Positions 52,451-62,441 of a DNA stretch of 64,000 bases are shown piece after piece; positions within the stretch are counted from its first letter, which is position 1; each line of letters begins with the position of its first letter. The stretch lies in assembly GCA_965220345.1 (NCBI GenBank), contig OZ244822.1, positions 1,860,001 to 1,924,000 of the forward strand, given 5' to 3'. The stretch comes from Aldehydirespirator sp965220345 (lineage in GTDB: Bacteria > Actinomycetota > Acidimicrobiia > Acidimicrobiales > Aldehydirespiratoraceae). A program made the position numbers and the translations under genes. The notes beneath the pieces are model-generated. The model made no database searches. It was not told where the DNA came from and was given only the letters and a program-made list of their open reading frames with translations.

Positions 52451-52822
52451 ACATCAGCTAAATCTTCGGGAACGTCCCGGTGATTTTCTGAGAGAATGCC
52501 GAGGCATCTAGTTACTGACATCTTGGCTGGGAGGGACACGTATCCCGCCATATGGTCAGGCACTTCCATCGTATCGGAGACTGTGAGAGCGACCCTTTGA
52601 GTGATTTGCTGCATGTATGTCACAGGAGCGTGATTAGCAGTTTCAGCACAACCTTTAACACTATCGACCTTGGGACTCTCAGAAGTCACGCAGTTAGACA
52701 GATATGGCATGCTTCAGCTTTGCCTCACGGTCTTGAGTGCTCCCCAATCCAGTGCATCTCTCGCTGAAGAAGGCAGCGAATCAGGCGACTAACCGCTTGC
52801 CCAAAAGAAGGTTTCATGGGGT
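52451..52822. other. Spacer between the membrane protein gene and modC
   Basis: 372 bases. A minus-strand frame from 52710 to 52426 could encode 94 residues (MPYLSNCVTSESPK...) overlapping the membrane-protein start by 25 bases. It has no recognisable motif and I rate it unlikely to be a gene. No terminator was found for modC. Confidence 0.4.
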
Positions 52823-53866
52823 TCAGGGAACTACGGTTAGTTCGGTGGCTTTTAGCGAAGCCCAGACCTGTAAACCAGGTCGCAAGCCGAGTTCGTCTGC
52901 GGATCGGCGGGTCACTTCGGCAAGAACGTCTGCTGGACCCGTCAGATGCACGCGGGCTCTCTCCCCATCGGTGTCAACCCGCTGCACTACACCCTGCCAG
53001 GTGTTGCGGGCGCTGCCCGCTGGCTGGGAATCATGCAAGGTCACAGCGTGCGCGGCAAAGGTCACTATGACATCGCCGGATGCTTCCTCAGCGATGGTCA
53101 ACACCAGTCCCGCAGCGGTGGTGACTGAAGTTCCCTTAGCGTGTCCGGTCATCACGTTGGCACCCAAAAACGCGGCCGCCCATTCGCAGCCGGGTGCTGC
53201 GGTCACCTCGGCTAATGATCCCTGGCTGACCACACTGCCCGCATCTAGAACCACCACAGTCTGAGCCAGCGTGGCGACATCCACAGGATCATGAGTAATC
53301 AGGATCGTGTGCCTCGCCGCCGACTCGCCCAGCAAGCCACGCAACTGCGCCCGACCCGAAGAATCCACCGCTGCGAGCGGCTCATCCACGATCAGCACAT
53401 CGGGTTCGACTGCTAAAGCTCGGGCTAGTGCCACCCGCTGGCATTGCCCCCCAGACAAAACATCAGGCCGCTTCTGCCAGGCACTCGGATCCAAGCCCAC
53501 CCGCTCCAGTGTTTCCGATGCTCGGCTGCGAGCGCGGCGACGATCAACCCCATAGCGCCGCAAACCGAAAGCCACGTTGTCGATCGCTTTAAGATGCCCG
53601 AAGAGCCGGTAGTCCTGAAACACCATGCCTACTGAACGCGACTCGGCAGGCACAAACACACCTGCTTCAGGATCATCAACGACAGTCCCGTCTATGAGCA
53701 GACGACCTCGGCGCAGACGATCAAGCCCAGCCAATGCTCGCCCCAAGCTGGTCTTGCCAGCACCGTTAGCTCCGATCACAGCAGTAACGCCTTCGCCGAT
53801 TTCTACCCGCTCGGCTAGCAGTGCCCAGCCTGGGCGTGCCAGCTCGCCGTCAAGTTCGACGGTCAT
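52823..53866 (-). CDS. modC: Molybdate ABC transporter ATP-binding protein
   Basis: 347 residues. Walker A GANGAGKTS, signature LSGGQCQRVALARAL, Walker B VLIVDEPLAAVD, and the C-terminal TOBE domain ending LQVWASLKATELTVVP. ATG 53866 overlaps the modB stop (ATGA); a TTG at 53878 is less likely. Powers ModB. Its last codons form one of the two 36-bp direct repeats. Confidence 0.94.
   Translation of the reverse strand: MTVELDGELARPGWALLAERVEIGEGVTAVIGANGAGKTSLGRALAGLDRLRRGRLLIDGTVVDDPEAGVFVPAESRSVGMVFQDYRLFGHLKAIDNVAFGLRRYGVDRRRARSRASETLERVGLDPSAWQKRPDVLSGGQCQRVALARALAVEPDVLIVDEPLAAVDSSGRAQLRGLLGESAARHTILITHDPVDVATLAQTVVVLDAGSVVSQGSLAEVTAAPGCEWAAAFLGANVMTGHAKGTSVTTAAGLVLTIAEEASGDVIVTFAAHAVTLHDSQPAGSARNTWQGVVQRVDTDGERARVHLTGPADVLAEVTRRSADELGLRPGLQVWASLKATELTVVP
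52835..52870. repeat. 36-bp direct repeat, copy B: modC 3' end
   Basis: The intact partner of 50484-50519, inside the modC coding sequence (TOBE domain). The two copies are 2351 bases apart and in the same orientation. Confidence 0.92.
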
Positions 53867-54744
53867 CTTGGTGTCCAACGATCTCGCAAAGTCACTAGCA
53901 CAGCCAGCGCTACTGCCATCAAGATCAGGCTGACCGCCACAGCGGCTTCTGGGTCACGCTCCAAAGCCAGATAAGTCTCTAACGGCAGGGTGCGGGTGCG
54001 GCCACCGAAAGACCCTGCGAATGTGAGCGTGGCACCGAACTCCCCTAAAGCTCGTGCCCAGGCTAGCGCAATACCAGCAAACAGTGCTGGACGGATCGTC
54101 GGCAGTGTTACATGCAGGATCCGAGCCCAGGCACCCGCTCCGAGAGTTGCTGCCGCCTCATCGAGTTCGTTACCAGCTTGGCGTAGGGCAGCTTCGACAG
54201 TGATCACAAAAAATGGCAGCGCCACAAAGGCTGCTGCGACCACCGCCCCGGCTGTGGTGAACGGCAAGCTCACCCCGAACCAAGAGTCAAGCCATTGACC
54301 CACCAAGCCGCGCCGTCCCAGCGCGAACAGTAGAGCCGTGCCAGCCACCACCGGAGGTAGCACCATCGGTAGCATCACCACAGCACGAACCAGCCGCGGG
54401 AACCGCAGCCGTCGACGAGCTAGTACGAACGCCAATGGCAGTCCCAGCACCAGGCAGGCTGCGGCGGCGGCCACGCTAACAATCAATGAAACCCTTAAAG
54501 CCTGTAGCACATCGGAACTACGCAAGATTGACAGCAGAGCTGACCAGGGCGCTCGCTGCAGAAGCCCCGCAATCGGCAGAGCCAGCAGAGCGAACGCTAT
54601 GAAACCCACCCAGGTGAGAGTCGCAGGCAGTTTGCTGCCTAGAGGCTGTTGTTCGACTTCTGAGACACGCTTGCTTGCAGTGGCGGCGTTGCCGCTGGCA
54701 GGAGTGCTGCCGGTTTTAGAGTCGTTCTCGGTGACGGCTTTCAT
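53863..54744 (-). CDS. modB: Molybdate ABC transporter permease
   Basis: 293 residues with about six membrane helices after a polar N-terminal tail of ~35 residues. EAA loop EAAATLGAGAWARILHVTLP and the MLPMVLPPVVAGTALL segment are typical of ModB. Overlaps modA upstream by four bases and modC downstream, so modABC is one operon. Confidence 0.94.
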   Translation of the reverse strand: MKAVTENDSKTGSTPASGNAATASKRVSEVEQQPLGSKLPATLTWVGFIAFALLALPIAGLLQRAPWSALLSILRSSDVLQALRVSLIVSVAAAAACLVLGLPLAFVLARRRLRFPRLVRAVVMLPMVLPPVVAGTALLFALGRRGLVGQWLDSWFGVSLPFTTAGAVVAAAFVALPFFVITVEAALRQAGNELDEAAATLGAGAWARILHVTLPTIRPALFAGIALAWARALGEFGATLTFAGSFGGRTRTLPLETYLALERDPEAAVAVSLILMAVALAVLVTLRDRWTPR

Positions 54745-55508
54745 GGTGGCCCGAAACCTTGATCAGCAAAGATCATGGCAGCCTTGCCGTCGCTGTCGGT
54801 GAAATCATCAAGCAAAGCTTGCACTCTCAGCGAGGGTTGTGCCGACACGGCAGCAATGTGGTAGCGGTTGCTGAGCCCTTCAAGCTGCGGTGCATCCACC
54901 ATCGGCAAGTCTGCGGCTAAAGCGTCGCTGCGATAAATCAAGCCAGCGTCAAGTTCACCCAGCGAGAGCTTGGCCGCAAGAGCACGCACGTTCAGCTCCA
55001 GCGTGTCGGCAGCGGCTTCTATCTGAGCATCCGCTAATGCCTGCTGTGACAAGGCTCCACACGGCACGGCTTCAGCGCACAGCCCGATCAGCAGCTCACT
55101 GCGGGACAGATCGGCCAGTGCGGTTACTCCGCCGGGATTGCCCGGCGCGGTTGCTAGCACCAGCGAGTTGCTGGCGATCACAGTCGTGTCACCTTGCACC
55201 GAACCGTCCGCGACAGCTTGGGTCATAGTGGCGGCATCCGCAGTGATCAAAATGTCGGCGGACGCACCCGCCGCCAGTTGAGCAACCAAAGTGGAGCTTC
55301 CCGCGAACACGGCGTTCACGTTGTTGTGTTCAGCGATCACCGCTTCGACAGCATCAGTCAACGACGAGGCAGCCATCACCACGTTTTCGTCGTCGTTGCC
55401 GCCAGCGCATCCGACACCCAATAGCAACAATGCCGAAGCTCCAGCTAGAAGGCCACCCAGCAGTCGATGCGGTCGCATCTTCGGGCCAGTGTCGCGTGCC
55501 GACACCAT
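54741..55508 (-). CDS. modA: Molybdate-binding lipoprotein
   Basis: 255 residues. Signal peptide with lipobox LLGVGC, then VVMAASSLTDAVEAVI and FAGSSTLVAQLAAGASADI, the oxyanion-binding Ser residues of ModA. Two possible starts: ATG 55508 or ATG 55478, the latter giving a tidier signal peptide. Confidence 0.93.
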   Translation of the reverse strand: MVSARDTGPKMRPHRLLGGLLAGASALLLLGVGCAGGNDDENVVMAASSLTDAVEAVIAEHNNVNAVFAGSSTLVAQLAAGASADILITADAATMTQAVADGSVQGDTTVIASNSLVLATAPGNPGGVTALADLSRSELLIGLCAEAVPCGALSQQALADAQIEAAADTLELNVRALAAKLSLGELDAGLIYRSDALAADLPMVDAPQLEGLSNRYHIAAVSAQPSLRVQALLDDFTDSDGKAAMIFADQGFGPP

Positions 55509-55596
55509 ACAGACCCGTAAATCTAGCCTCGCTCGGCGGCGGCCACACGAAGGCTCAGACAGTTCGACTGTTAGGCCGGTGGGAGGCGTGATGCCG

Positions 55597-56400
55597 CTAT
55601 GAGCAGATGCCGGGTTGTCGCACTATCACTTGAAGAGCGGTGATCGCATTCATGATCGTGCCGGGTTCGGCGACAGCACCAGCAGCGGTTACGAGTTCCG
55701 TAGCGATCTGTTTTGCCTCAGAGCCACCAAAGGGCGAGACATTGCATGCCCGATCAAGCATTGTTCTCCATTCAGCGAGCGCTGTCACCCCTAGTAGTCC
55801 CGTCATTTGATTCCAGGTCAATACGGTGCTTGCCAGTGGCGGATACGGAAAAGTTTCTGGGCAGCCTTGAGGTGATGAGTAGGCGAGTCTCCACAGCACC
55901 CACACTCCAGCATCTATGAGTGTGGCATCTTGCATCAAAGGACTGAAATCGTCAGGGTTTCCTCCATCGGAGCGGATCAACTCAGCAGCTAGCGCCTCTG
56001 CTGGGCTGCGCTCCCAGATCGGCGCATCACAAGCTCGCTGCACACGCTCTACCCAGACTTCCTCTTGTGGGTCTGCCAAACCCGTAAAAGACTGCCATAG
56101 CTGGGTATGCATACCGACAAATGCAGGACTTTCTATAGACACAGGGCGTTCTGGAACTGGCATAACAGCAGGATAGGCTGCGACTTCAGGTAGCTCTAGA
56201 GAGCTTTCTATATCTGGTGTGGTTTCATTCTCGGCAGATAAAAGCGGAACCGTCACAGTCACCGTTTCAGACGCAGCAGCGATGCTTCCGTTCGGCGGCA
56301 GCCCTCTCACAGCTACGGTTTCAGAGTCGCTGGAGCATCCGCTGGCACAAAGAGCCAGCCCCACCAAGACGGCCAGCCCCCAATACATAGAAAAGCTCAT
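55597..56400 (-). CDS. Putative lipoprotein of unknown function
   Basis: 267 residues. N-terminal hydrophobic segment with lipobox CASGC near residue 22, a Thr/Val/Glu-rich linker, then a domain with several Trp and Cys residues (VERVQRACDAPIWERSP, WVLWRLAYSSPQGCPE, MLDRACNVSPFGGS). No known family recognised. Lies downstream of a secreted-protein gene on the same strand. Confidence 0.65.
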   Translation of the reverse strand: MSFSMYWGLAVLVGLALCASGCSSDSETVAVRGLPPNGSIAAASETVTVTVPLLSAENETTPDIESSLELPEVAAYPAVMPVPERPVSIESPAFVGMHTQLWQSFTGLADPQEEVWVERVQRACDAPIWERSPAEALAAELIRSDGGNPDDFSPLMQDATLIDAGVWVLWRLAYSSPQGCPETFPYPPLASTVLTWNQMTGLLGVTALAEWRTMLDRACNVSPFGGSEAKQIATELVTAAGAVAEPGTIMNAITALQVIVRQPGICS

Positions 56401-56439
56401 TATCCCGCCTCCCTCACATCTCCATTATCGTCGTAATGA

Positions 56440-57582
56440 TTACCCAGCAATAGCGGCTGAAAGATGGTATCCAGTTACATGTGGCACCCAGTATCTGTCC
56501 CATGCAGAATGTGATGAGCAAGCTGCAACTCGATTGCCACGCGCTTCCTGCCAATCACTATTGTTAATTGTGCCTGCCCAGCTACTGTAATATGTAGCAA
56601 CTGCACCTTGACCTGCCCAGTCATAGATACACCATCCGTTCAAATAGCCATATGCCCACGCAGCAACGTGTACCCACATGCATGCAAATTCACGAGAAAG
56701 ATCCGATGTCCGCCTTGATGATGCGCCGAAGTAGTTTGTAGATGTGTTTCGATGATTTCGCGTCTCCATGCATGGTTGAGAATATAGGTCTGTGATGACC
56801 TGTGTCCGTGATGCAGTGTGTGCAGTTGAACCTTGAGATAGAGCATCTATATGTCCTTCAAGTTCGGTTTTGCCCTCAAGTTCTTGCTGAGTGCCGACCT
56901 TAGTTCCTTCAGGAACAACAACCGAGAGCATGGATGGGTCACCCTTCTGTTGCGTAACCGAGCCAGATGTGAACCGAGCAGAGTGGATGCCTGCTGTCAT
57001 ACCAGAACTCTTCAGTATGAGTTTGTCGTATGCAGTGCCGCTGTAACGCTCATGGGTTCCAGTCGTTGCAGGCGTAACAGCAAAATGTTTATCGTTCTTT
57101 ACGGAGTAAAATGATGGGTCTGCTTCAGTTCCAGCCACTATCTTTATTAGCTGGTTACCTTCTCCATCGTAAGCTATTTCTTCGTAGGCCCCCGATCCAT
57201 CCAGAGAGGTTGACATAACTCGATAGCGGCCGTCAGAAGCTGTCCAAACTTCTATATGTCGGTAAGAGGTGCCAACTGTCGATTTGATTACTTGAGAGCC
57301 CTTTGTGTAATACCACTCGGTTACATTATCATCCGATGTTTGAGTTGCTGTGTTGTGGCTACTTCCTTGAGTCTCCGTCGCTACCTGGGTCTCAGTTGAA
57401 GGAACAGGATCAGATTTTGTTTGCTGAGCATAAGCGATAGAACCGCCAGTCAAACTCCAGCCGACAACTATTGTAACCAAAGCTTTTCGACTTAATGTTG
57501 AAGAGTGCGTTCTGTCTATCTTGAGAATTTTACGGGCGCGCTTAGATTGAACTCTTTCGAAGGGGTGTCCTTGATCAGTCAT
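56440..57582 (-). CDS. Secreted protein, AT-richer than its neighbours
   Basis: About 380 residues. ATG 57582 gives MTDQGHPFERVQSKRARK and, after ~35 residues, a hydrophobic core ending GGSIAYA, a type I signal peptide with an unusually long basic n-region. GTG 57618 is also possible. The middle (EWYYTKGSQVIKSTVG...) looks beta-rich and the C-terminal ~110 residues hold paired Cys and many aromatic residues (CMWVHVAAWAYGYLNGWC), possibly a disulphide-stabilised domain. Base composition suggests acquisition. Function unknown. Confidence 0.65.
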   Translation of the reverse strand: MTDQGHPFERVQSKRARKILKIDRTHSSTLSRKALVTIVVGWSLTGGSIAYAQQTKSDPVPSTETQVATETQGSSHNTATQTSDDNVTEWYYTKGSQVIKSTVGTSYRHIEVWTASDGRYRVMSTSLDGSGAYEEIAYDGEGNQLIKIVAGTEADPSFYSVKNDKHFAVTPATTGTHERYSGTAYDKLILKSSGMTAGIHSARFTSGSVTQQKGDPSMLSVVVPEGTKVGTQQELEGKTELEGHIDALSQGSTAHTASRTQVITDLYSQPCMETRNHRNTSTNYFGASSRRTSDLSREFACMWVHVAAWAYGYLNGWCIYDWAGQGAVATYYSSWAGTINNSDWQEARGNRVAACSSHSAWDRYWVPHVTGYHLSAAIAG

Positions 57583-57731
57583 GGTGGTTGCTAATAACCT
57601 TTCAATTGGCACTTGCACTAACAGATCATACAGGCCATGGGATGGCTTGTCAAGGTAGGGATAGTCGCTAGTTGTAGTGGTTATAGAGGTTGGTAGCTCA
57701 GTCTTACTTATGAATCAGCTAATATTGGGAG

Positions 57732-58829
57732 ATGAACATTTTTGCTCAGGTATCGCCGTCGCAGGGGCTCGCTGAAGCCTGCGGGGAATCCAACCGCGGT
57801 TTCGTGTGCGAGCGGGTCTTTGACTGGACTGGCAACGACAGTCTGGCTACCGCAGCTGAATGGTTGCTTGACCGCCCGATCCGTATAGCCCTGATCTTGG
57901 TAGCAGCTTGGATCGCTACCCGCATCGTTAGACGCGCCATAGTGCGCTTCACCAAGCGCATCGCCACCGCTCCGAGCAGCGACCGGCTGAAGAAGCTGCG
58001 TGAGAAGGGGCCGGTGAAAAGTCTCGCTGATGCTGACGCTCGCTCCCGCGCCGAGTCACGAGCCGAGACCCTAGGTCATGTGCTGCGCAGCGTGACTGTG
58101 GCCTTGATTTGGATTTTTGCGCTGCTGATCGTGCTGGGCGAGATCGGCGTAAACCTAGGCCCGCTGATTGCCGGGGCTGGTATTGGCGGTGTGGCACTGG
58201 GTTTTGGTGCCCAGTCGATCGTCAAGGATTTCTTGTCGGGCTTGTTCATGCTGATCGAAGATCATTACGGCGTGGGTGATGTCGTAGACCTCGGTTACGC
58301 CACCGGAATAGTCGAGGAAGTGTCGCTGCGGTCGACAACCATCCGCGATGTTAAGGGCACCGTCTGGCATGTGCCCAACGGCGAGATCGCTCGTGTCGGC
58401 AACTTCTCGCAGCTCTGGTCACGCGCCTTGATCGACGTTGAAGTGGCGTATGACACCGATTTGCGCATGGCCATGGGCTTGATCCACAAGGTGGCGCAAG
58501 AGTTCTGGGAAGACCCCGAATGGGGTGGCGACGAACTGGCGGAATGCCCCGACGTGTGGGGTGTGCAATATCTGGGCGCGTCAGGCATCGCTTTGCGTGT
58601 GGCTGTCAAGACGGAGCCGTCGATGCAGTGGAGTGTCGAACGCGAACTGCGACTACGGCTCAAGGAAGCCTTCGACGAGGCTGGCATCGAGATCCCGTTC
58701 CCTCAGCAAACGCTGTGGTTCCGTAACGACGACGAAGCCACCGACTCTGGCCTGTCCGAACCTACGAGAGCCGCTCTGCGAGCCATATACGACGAGAAGC
58801 ACGCCCCCAAAGCCGTCGAGGATTCCTGA
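57732..58829 (+). CDS. Small-conductance mechanosensitive channel (MscS family)
   Basis: 365 residues. Two N-terminal membrane helices (one at about 52-68) and the Gly/Ala-rich pore helix LIAGAGIGGVALGFGAQSIV followed by KDFLSGLFMLIEDHYGVGD, the MscS signature. The beta domain (VEEVSLRSTTIRDVKGTVWHV) and C-terminal alpha/beta domain follow. Releases solutes on hypo-osmotic shock. ATG after GGGAG. Confidence 0.92.
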   Translation: MNIFAQVSPSQGLAEACGESNRGFVCERVFDWTGNDSLATAAEWLLDRPIRIALILVAAWIATRIVRRAIVRFTKRIATAPSSDRLKKLREKGPVKSLADADARSRAESRAETLGHVLRSVTVALIWIFALLIVLGEIGVNLGPLIAGAGIGGVALGFGAQSIVKDFLSGLFMLIEDHYGVGDVVDLGYATGIVEEVSLRSTTIRDVKGTVWHVPNGEIARVGNFSQLWSRALIDVEVAYDTDLRMAMGLIHKVAQEFWEDPEWGGDELAECPDVWGVQYLGASGIALRVAVKTEPSMQWSVERELRLRLKEAFDEAGIEIPFPQQTLWFRNDDEATDSGLSEPTRAALRAIYDEKHAPKAVEDS

Positions 58830-58943
58830 CGCATCTCTTGCAGAAAAGGCGAGACCTTGGTTTGAGGGTGGTTGCGTGAGTGGTATTGGTCTGCTACTAT
58901 GTCGCGTAAATATTCTTGTCCCCGAAATTGTTAGGAGCTGGTC

Positions 58944-61900
58944 ATGAAAGTTTCTGGGTTGTCTGGTGGTGTGGGTTTGTCGTCGCCTGACGCGTCCGTG
59001 ACCCGCGCGGGGGGGGGGTGGCTGCCTTCTGCTTCGGTTTGGGTGGTCGCGTGCGGTGGTCGTGTTGTTGGTGGCGGTGTTGCTTGTCGCTGGGTTGGGG
59101 GTTGTTGATTCTGGGCGTGTAGTTGCTCAGTCGACTCCGCCTGCTGCGGTTTCGGTTCCGGTTGTTAATGCTGATGGCACGGTTACGGTGCCGTTTAGGT
59201 GGTCGTTGAATCCTGCTGGTAGTCGTGCGGGTGATAAGTTCCGTTTGTTTTTTGTTACTTCTACAGTGCGTGATGCTCAAGCGACTGATATTGCTACGTA
59301 TAACAGTTTTGTGCAGGATCGCGCGGCTGCGGGTCATCGTGCTATTCGGGGGCATTCGGAGACGTTTCGGGTGGTGGGTTCTACGTCGTCGGTGGATGCT
59401 CGTGTGAATGCGAAGCTGGGGTCTTCTGATGTGGTGGCTCCGATCTATTGGTTGGATGGGTCGCGTTTGGCGCGGAATTATGGGAATACGGCTGGGGAGG
59501 GTTTTTGGTCGCCTAGCTTGGAGGTTTCAGGTGTTGATGCTGTGCGTGATGAGCGGGGACGCCTATCAAGTCGCAGCAGCCTCGCAGGCACCAAATTTAT
59601 GTCTGCTGGTGCTTTGGTATGGACGGGCAGCAACGCTGACGGCACGAAATGTTCTGATTGTGCTTTGGGTGATAGTGGGACTGTGTCGGTAGCGGAGTAT
59701 GATGCTTTGTCGGTGGTGGGCACAGTACTTAATGCTTCAAATGATACAGAATTGCCTTTTTATGGTATTTCGCCGGTGTATGTGATTGCTGCTAATGCGT
59801 ATGATTGTGATGATGGTGATGGTGACGCGACGACGTTGAGGTTGTTTGAGACTGCTGTTGCGGATTCGTATTGTGATTTTGTGGCTCCTGCGGGTACGGT
59901 TTGGCGGAGTGTGGATTCTGTTACGGTGACGAAACTGGAGTTGGCGCCTGAGGTGGCTCCTGAGGCGGTGTTTGGGGATCCGAGGGTTGTGACTGCTGAT
60001 ATGGATATCACTGATACTGCTTTACATGATGAACGTATTTTTCATGATAAAACATTTTTTGCTGATAGAACCGGTGATCCCCCGGCTCCAGGTAGTCCCC
60101 CGAGTCGTGATTATGTAGCGTATTTCAATCAAAATGCTGCGTCTAATACTGTTGGGGGTTACAGGGTTATCGATATGTTGGTTGCTACTTTGGATTCCGG
60201 TGGTCGTCCTACTAGTAATGTTGATGCTGCGTTGATGAAGAAGCTGGCGGATTCGTTGGTGACGGTTGATTTAGCGAGTTTTGATGGTGAGACGGGTAAT
60301 GAGACTGCTTCTTTGAGGTTTAGGGATGGTCCGTTGTGCGCGTCCGCGCATCAGCTTGGCGAGGTGCGCGCGGTTGCTGCTAGGGATGCGGTAGTTGATG
60401 ACCCGAACACGCCTCGTGATGAGACGAGGCCGGCTGTTGAGGCTGTAGCGCATGAGCCGGGTTTGTTTCCGTATGGTGTGTTCGGGTATTTTTGGGGTAA
60501 ATATCCGGGTTCGGGTGTTGAGGGGCGTACTGCTGCGTGTGTGCAGTTTGAGGTGGAGGTTACTTTGAGACCGGCTGATGATAGTACTCCTAAAAAGATC
60601 AAGGTTCGTGTGAAAGATAATCAGAATGGTCGTCATTCTGTGTTTAGTGAGGAGTATCCGAAGCATACTGTGCAACAACAAGAAACCAGCAGCAGTGATG
60701 CTGTGTCAGCGCAGTTGTTGGCTGATGTGAAAGCGTATGCGGCTGAGGCTTTTCATGGCAGTGAGCATGTGAGTCGTTGGAGGCGTGTGCTTGTGGCTTT
60801 TGGTGAGAGCGTGTCTGGGTTCACGGGCACACCAATGACCGCTAGCGAAGCGCAAACCTATGCTGATAAAGGCTGGAGTCGTTGGGATCCAGTCGTCACC
60901 GCGCTCACAGCGTTAGAGGCACAAGCCAGCACAGACACCACCAGCAGCGACCAAACCGACACTACTGAGACTGAGTCTGAGACTAGCGAGTCTGGTTATG
61001 TGGTGCCTGCATCGCTGGTTGCGAACGTGCAGGGTTACGCAGCTGAAACTGGTAATGGTGCCGCGCATGTGAATCGTTGGAAGCGTGTGCTGTTGGCGTT
61101 TGGTGAGTCTGTGCCTGGGTTCACTGGCAGCTCAATGACGGTTAGCGAAGCGCAACAAAACGCGCAAACGTTCTGGAGTGTTCGCTGGGATCCGGTAGTT
61201 ACTGCGCTCAAAGCATTAGAAGCAAACCAACAACAGCAACAATCCCAGCAACAACAGCAGGTTCAGCCACCACCACCAACAACAACCACAACACTACCAC
61301 CGCCACCACCGGTTCCTGAGGTCAGTATCACTGCTGGTAGCACGGTCACTGAGGGCAGCAACGCAACGTTCACGCTTAGCGCGTCTCCGGTGCCGTCAGC
61401 CGCGTTGCAGGTCAATGTGAATGTCGCTTCTAGTGGTGATTATGGTGTGACCGCAGGCTCTCAGACAGTCTCGATCCCTACTAGCGGGTCTGCTACGTTC
61501 ACTGTTGCTACATCGGGTGACTCTACTGATGAGCCGGACGGGTCTGTGACCGTCACGTTGGCTACCGGCAGCGGTTATGACCTGGATTCGTCTACATCTT
61601 CAGCAACAGTTGCTATTGCTGATGATGACGACCCGCTACCGCTGCTGACTCCTGAGGTCAGTATTACTGCTGGTAGCACGGTCACTGAGGGCAGCAACGC
61701 AACGTTCACGCTTGCTGCGTCTCCGGTGCCGTCAGCATCTTTGGGTGTGTCTGTGAATGTCACCTCTAGGGGTAGTTATGGTGTGACCACAGGCTCACAG
61801 ACAGTCACGATCGGAACCAGCGGCACAACTACGTTCACGGTCGCTACTACGGGTGACAGCATTGATGAGCCTGACGGGTCTGTGACTGTGACGTTGGCTA

Positions 61901-62343
61901 CCGGCTCTGGTTATGACCTGGATTCATCTGCGTCAGCAGCAACCGTTGCTATCTCTGATGATGACGATCCGCTACCGCCTCCGCCGCCGCTTGTGGATGT
62001 GGTTACGATTTCTGTGCAGGACAGTATCTATGTTGAGGGTCGGAGTCCGTTTTATCTTGTTCGTTTCAAGCTCAACAAGCCTGCTAGTGAGCGGGTGACG
62101 GTTAAGTACACTCCTGGGATACTTGGTACCGGTGCTGGGTATGCGACAGCAGGCGAGGATTTCGTGGTGCGGACTTCGTCTATTAGTTTCAGACCGGGTG
62201 TGACTTCCAATATTGGTTTGATTTACGCGTTGAATGATCGCGTCAAAGAGCCTGATGAAACGTTCACGATCGTGTTATCAGAACCCCAAGGCGCACAAAT
62301 CGCTGACAGTCAACCCGTCTTAACCATCAAAGACAACGACTAA
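58944..62343 (+). CDS. Phase-variable Calx-beta surface protein (currently out of frame at a G tract)
   Basis: ATG 58944 follows TAGGAGCTGGTC. After 22 codons a run of ten G (59009-59018) throws the frame into a stop at about 59106. With one G fewer the frame continues RFGWSRAVVVLLVAVLLVAG, a complete signal peptide, into the open frame to 62343. As sequenced, only a GTG at 59056 without a ribosome site could start it. The exported part (~1070 residues) has an N-terminal domain (KFRLFFVTSTVRDA ... YWLDGSRLARNYGN ... VWTGSNADGTKCSD), two ~75-residue helical repeats (60703-60930, 61009-61230), a Pro/Thr linker and three Calx-beta-like repeats. Likely an adhesin or S-layer-type protein. Confidence 0.8.
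59009..59018. repeat. Ten-G homopolymer in the surface-protein start region
   Basis: G10 between the ATG and the signal-peptide core. In-frame lengths would be 9 or 12. The tract length could also be a sequencing error. Confidence 0.95.
61315..61986. repeat. Two 336-bp tandem Calx-beta repeats
   Basis: The segment starting CCTGAGGTCAGTATC at 61315 recurs at 61651; the closing GATGATGACGA blocks at 61621 and 61957 are also 336 bases apart. Near-identical nucleotide stretches allow recombination that would add or remove a 112-residue module. Confidence 0.9.
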
Positions 62344-62354
62344 GCATTCCGTTC

Positions 62355-62394
62355 TTGATGTAGTTGACCGCATATAGCACGTCAACTACGTCAA
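62355..62394. terminator. 14-bp-stem hairpin between convergent genes
   Basis: Arms 62355-62368 and 62381-62394 pair over 14 bases with one G-U; a 12-base loop and AAAA after the second arm. Sits between the surface-protein gene and sufU. Confidence 0.85.
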
Positions 62395-62441
62395 AAACAG
62401 CCTGAGAGCGGCTTTACATGCGGTAGTGCTGGAGGTGAGGG

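Noticed and set aside
52426..52710. 94-codon minus-strand frame overlapping the EamA-like gene start
   Set aside because: No motif or signal; kept only as a note in the spacer entry.
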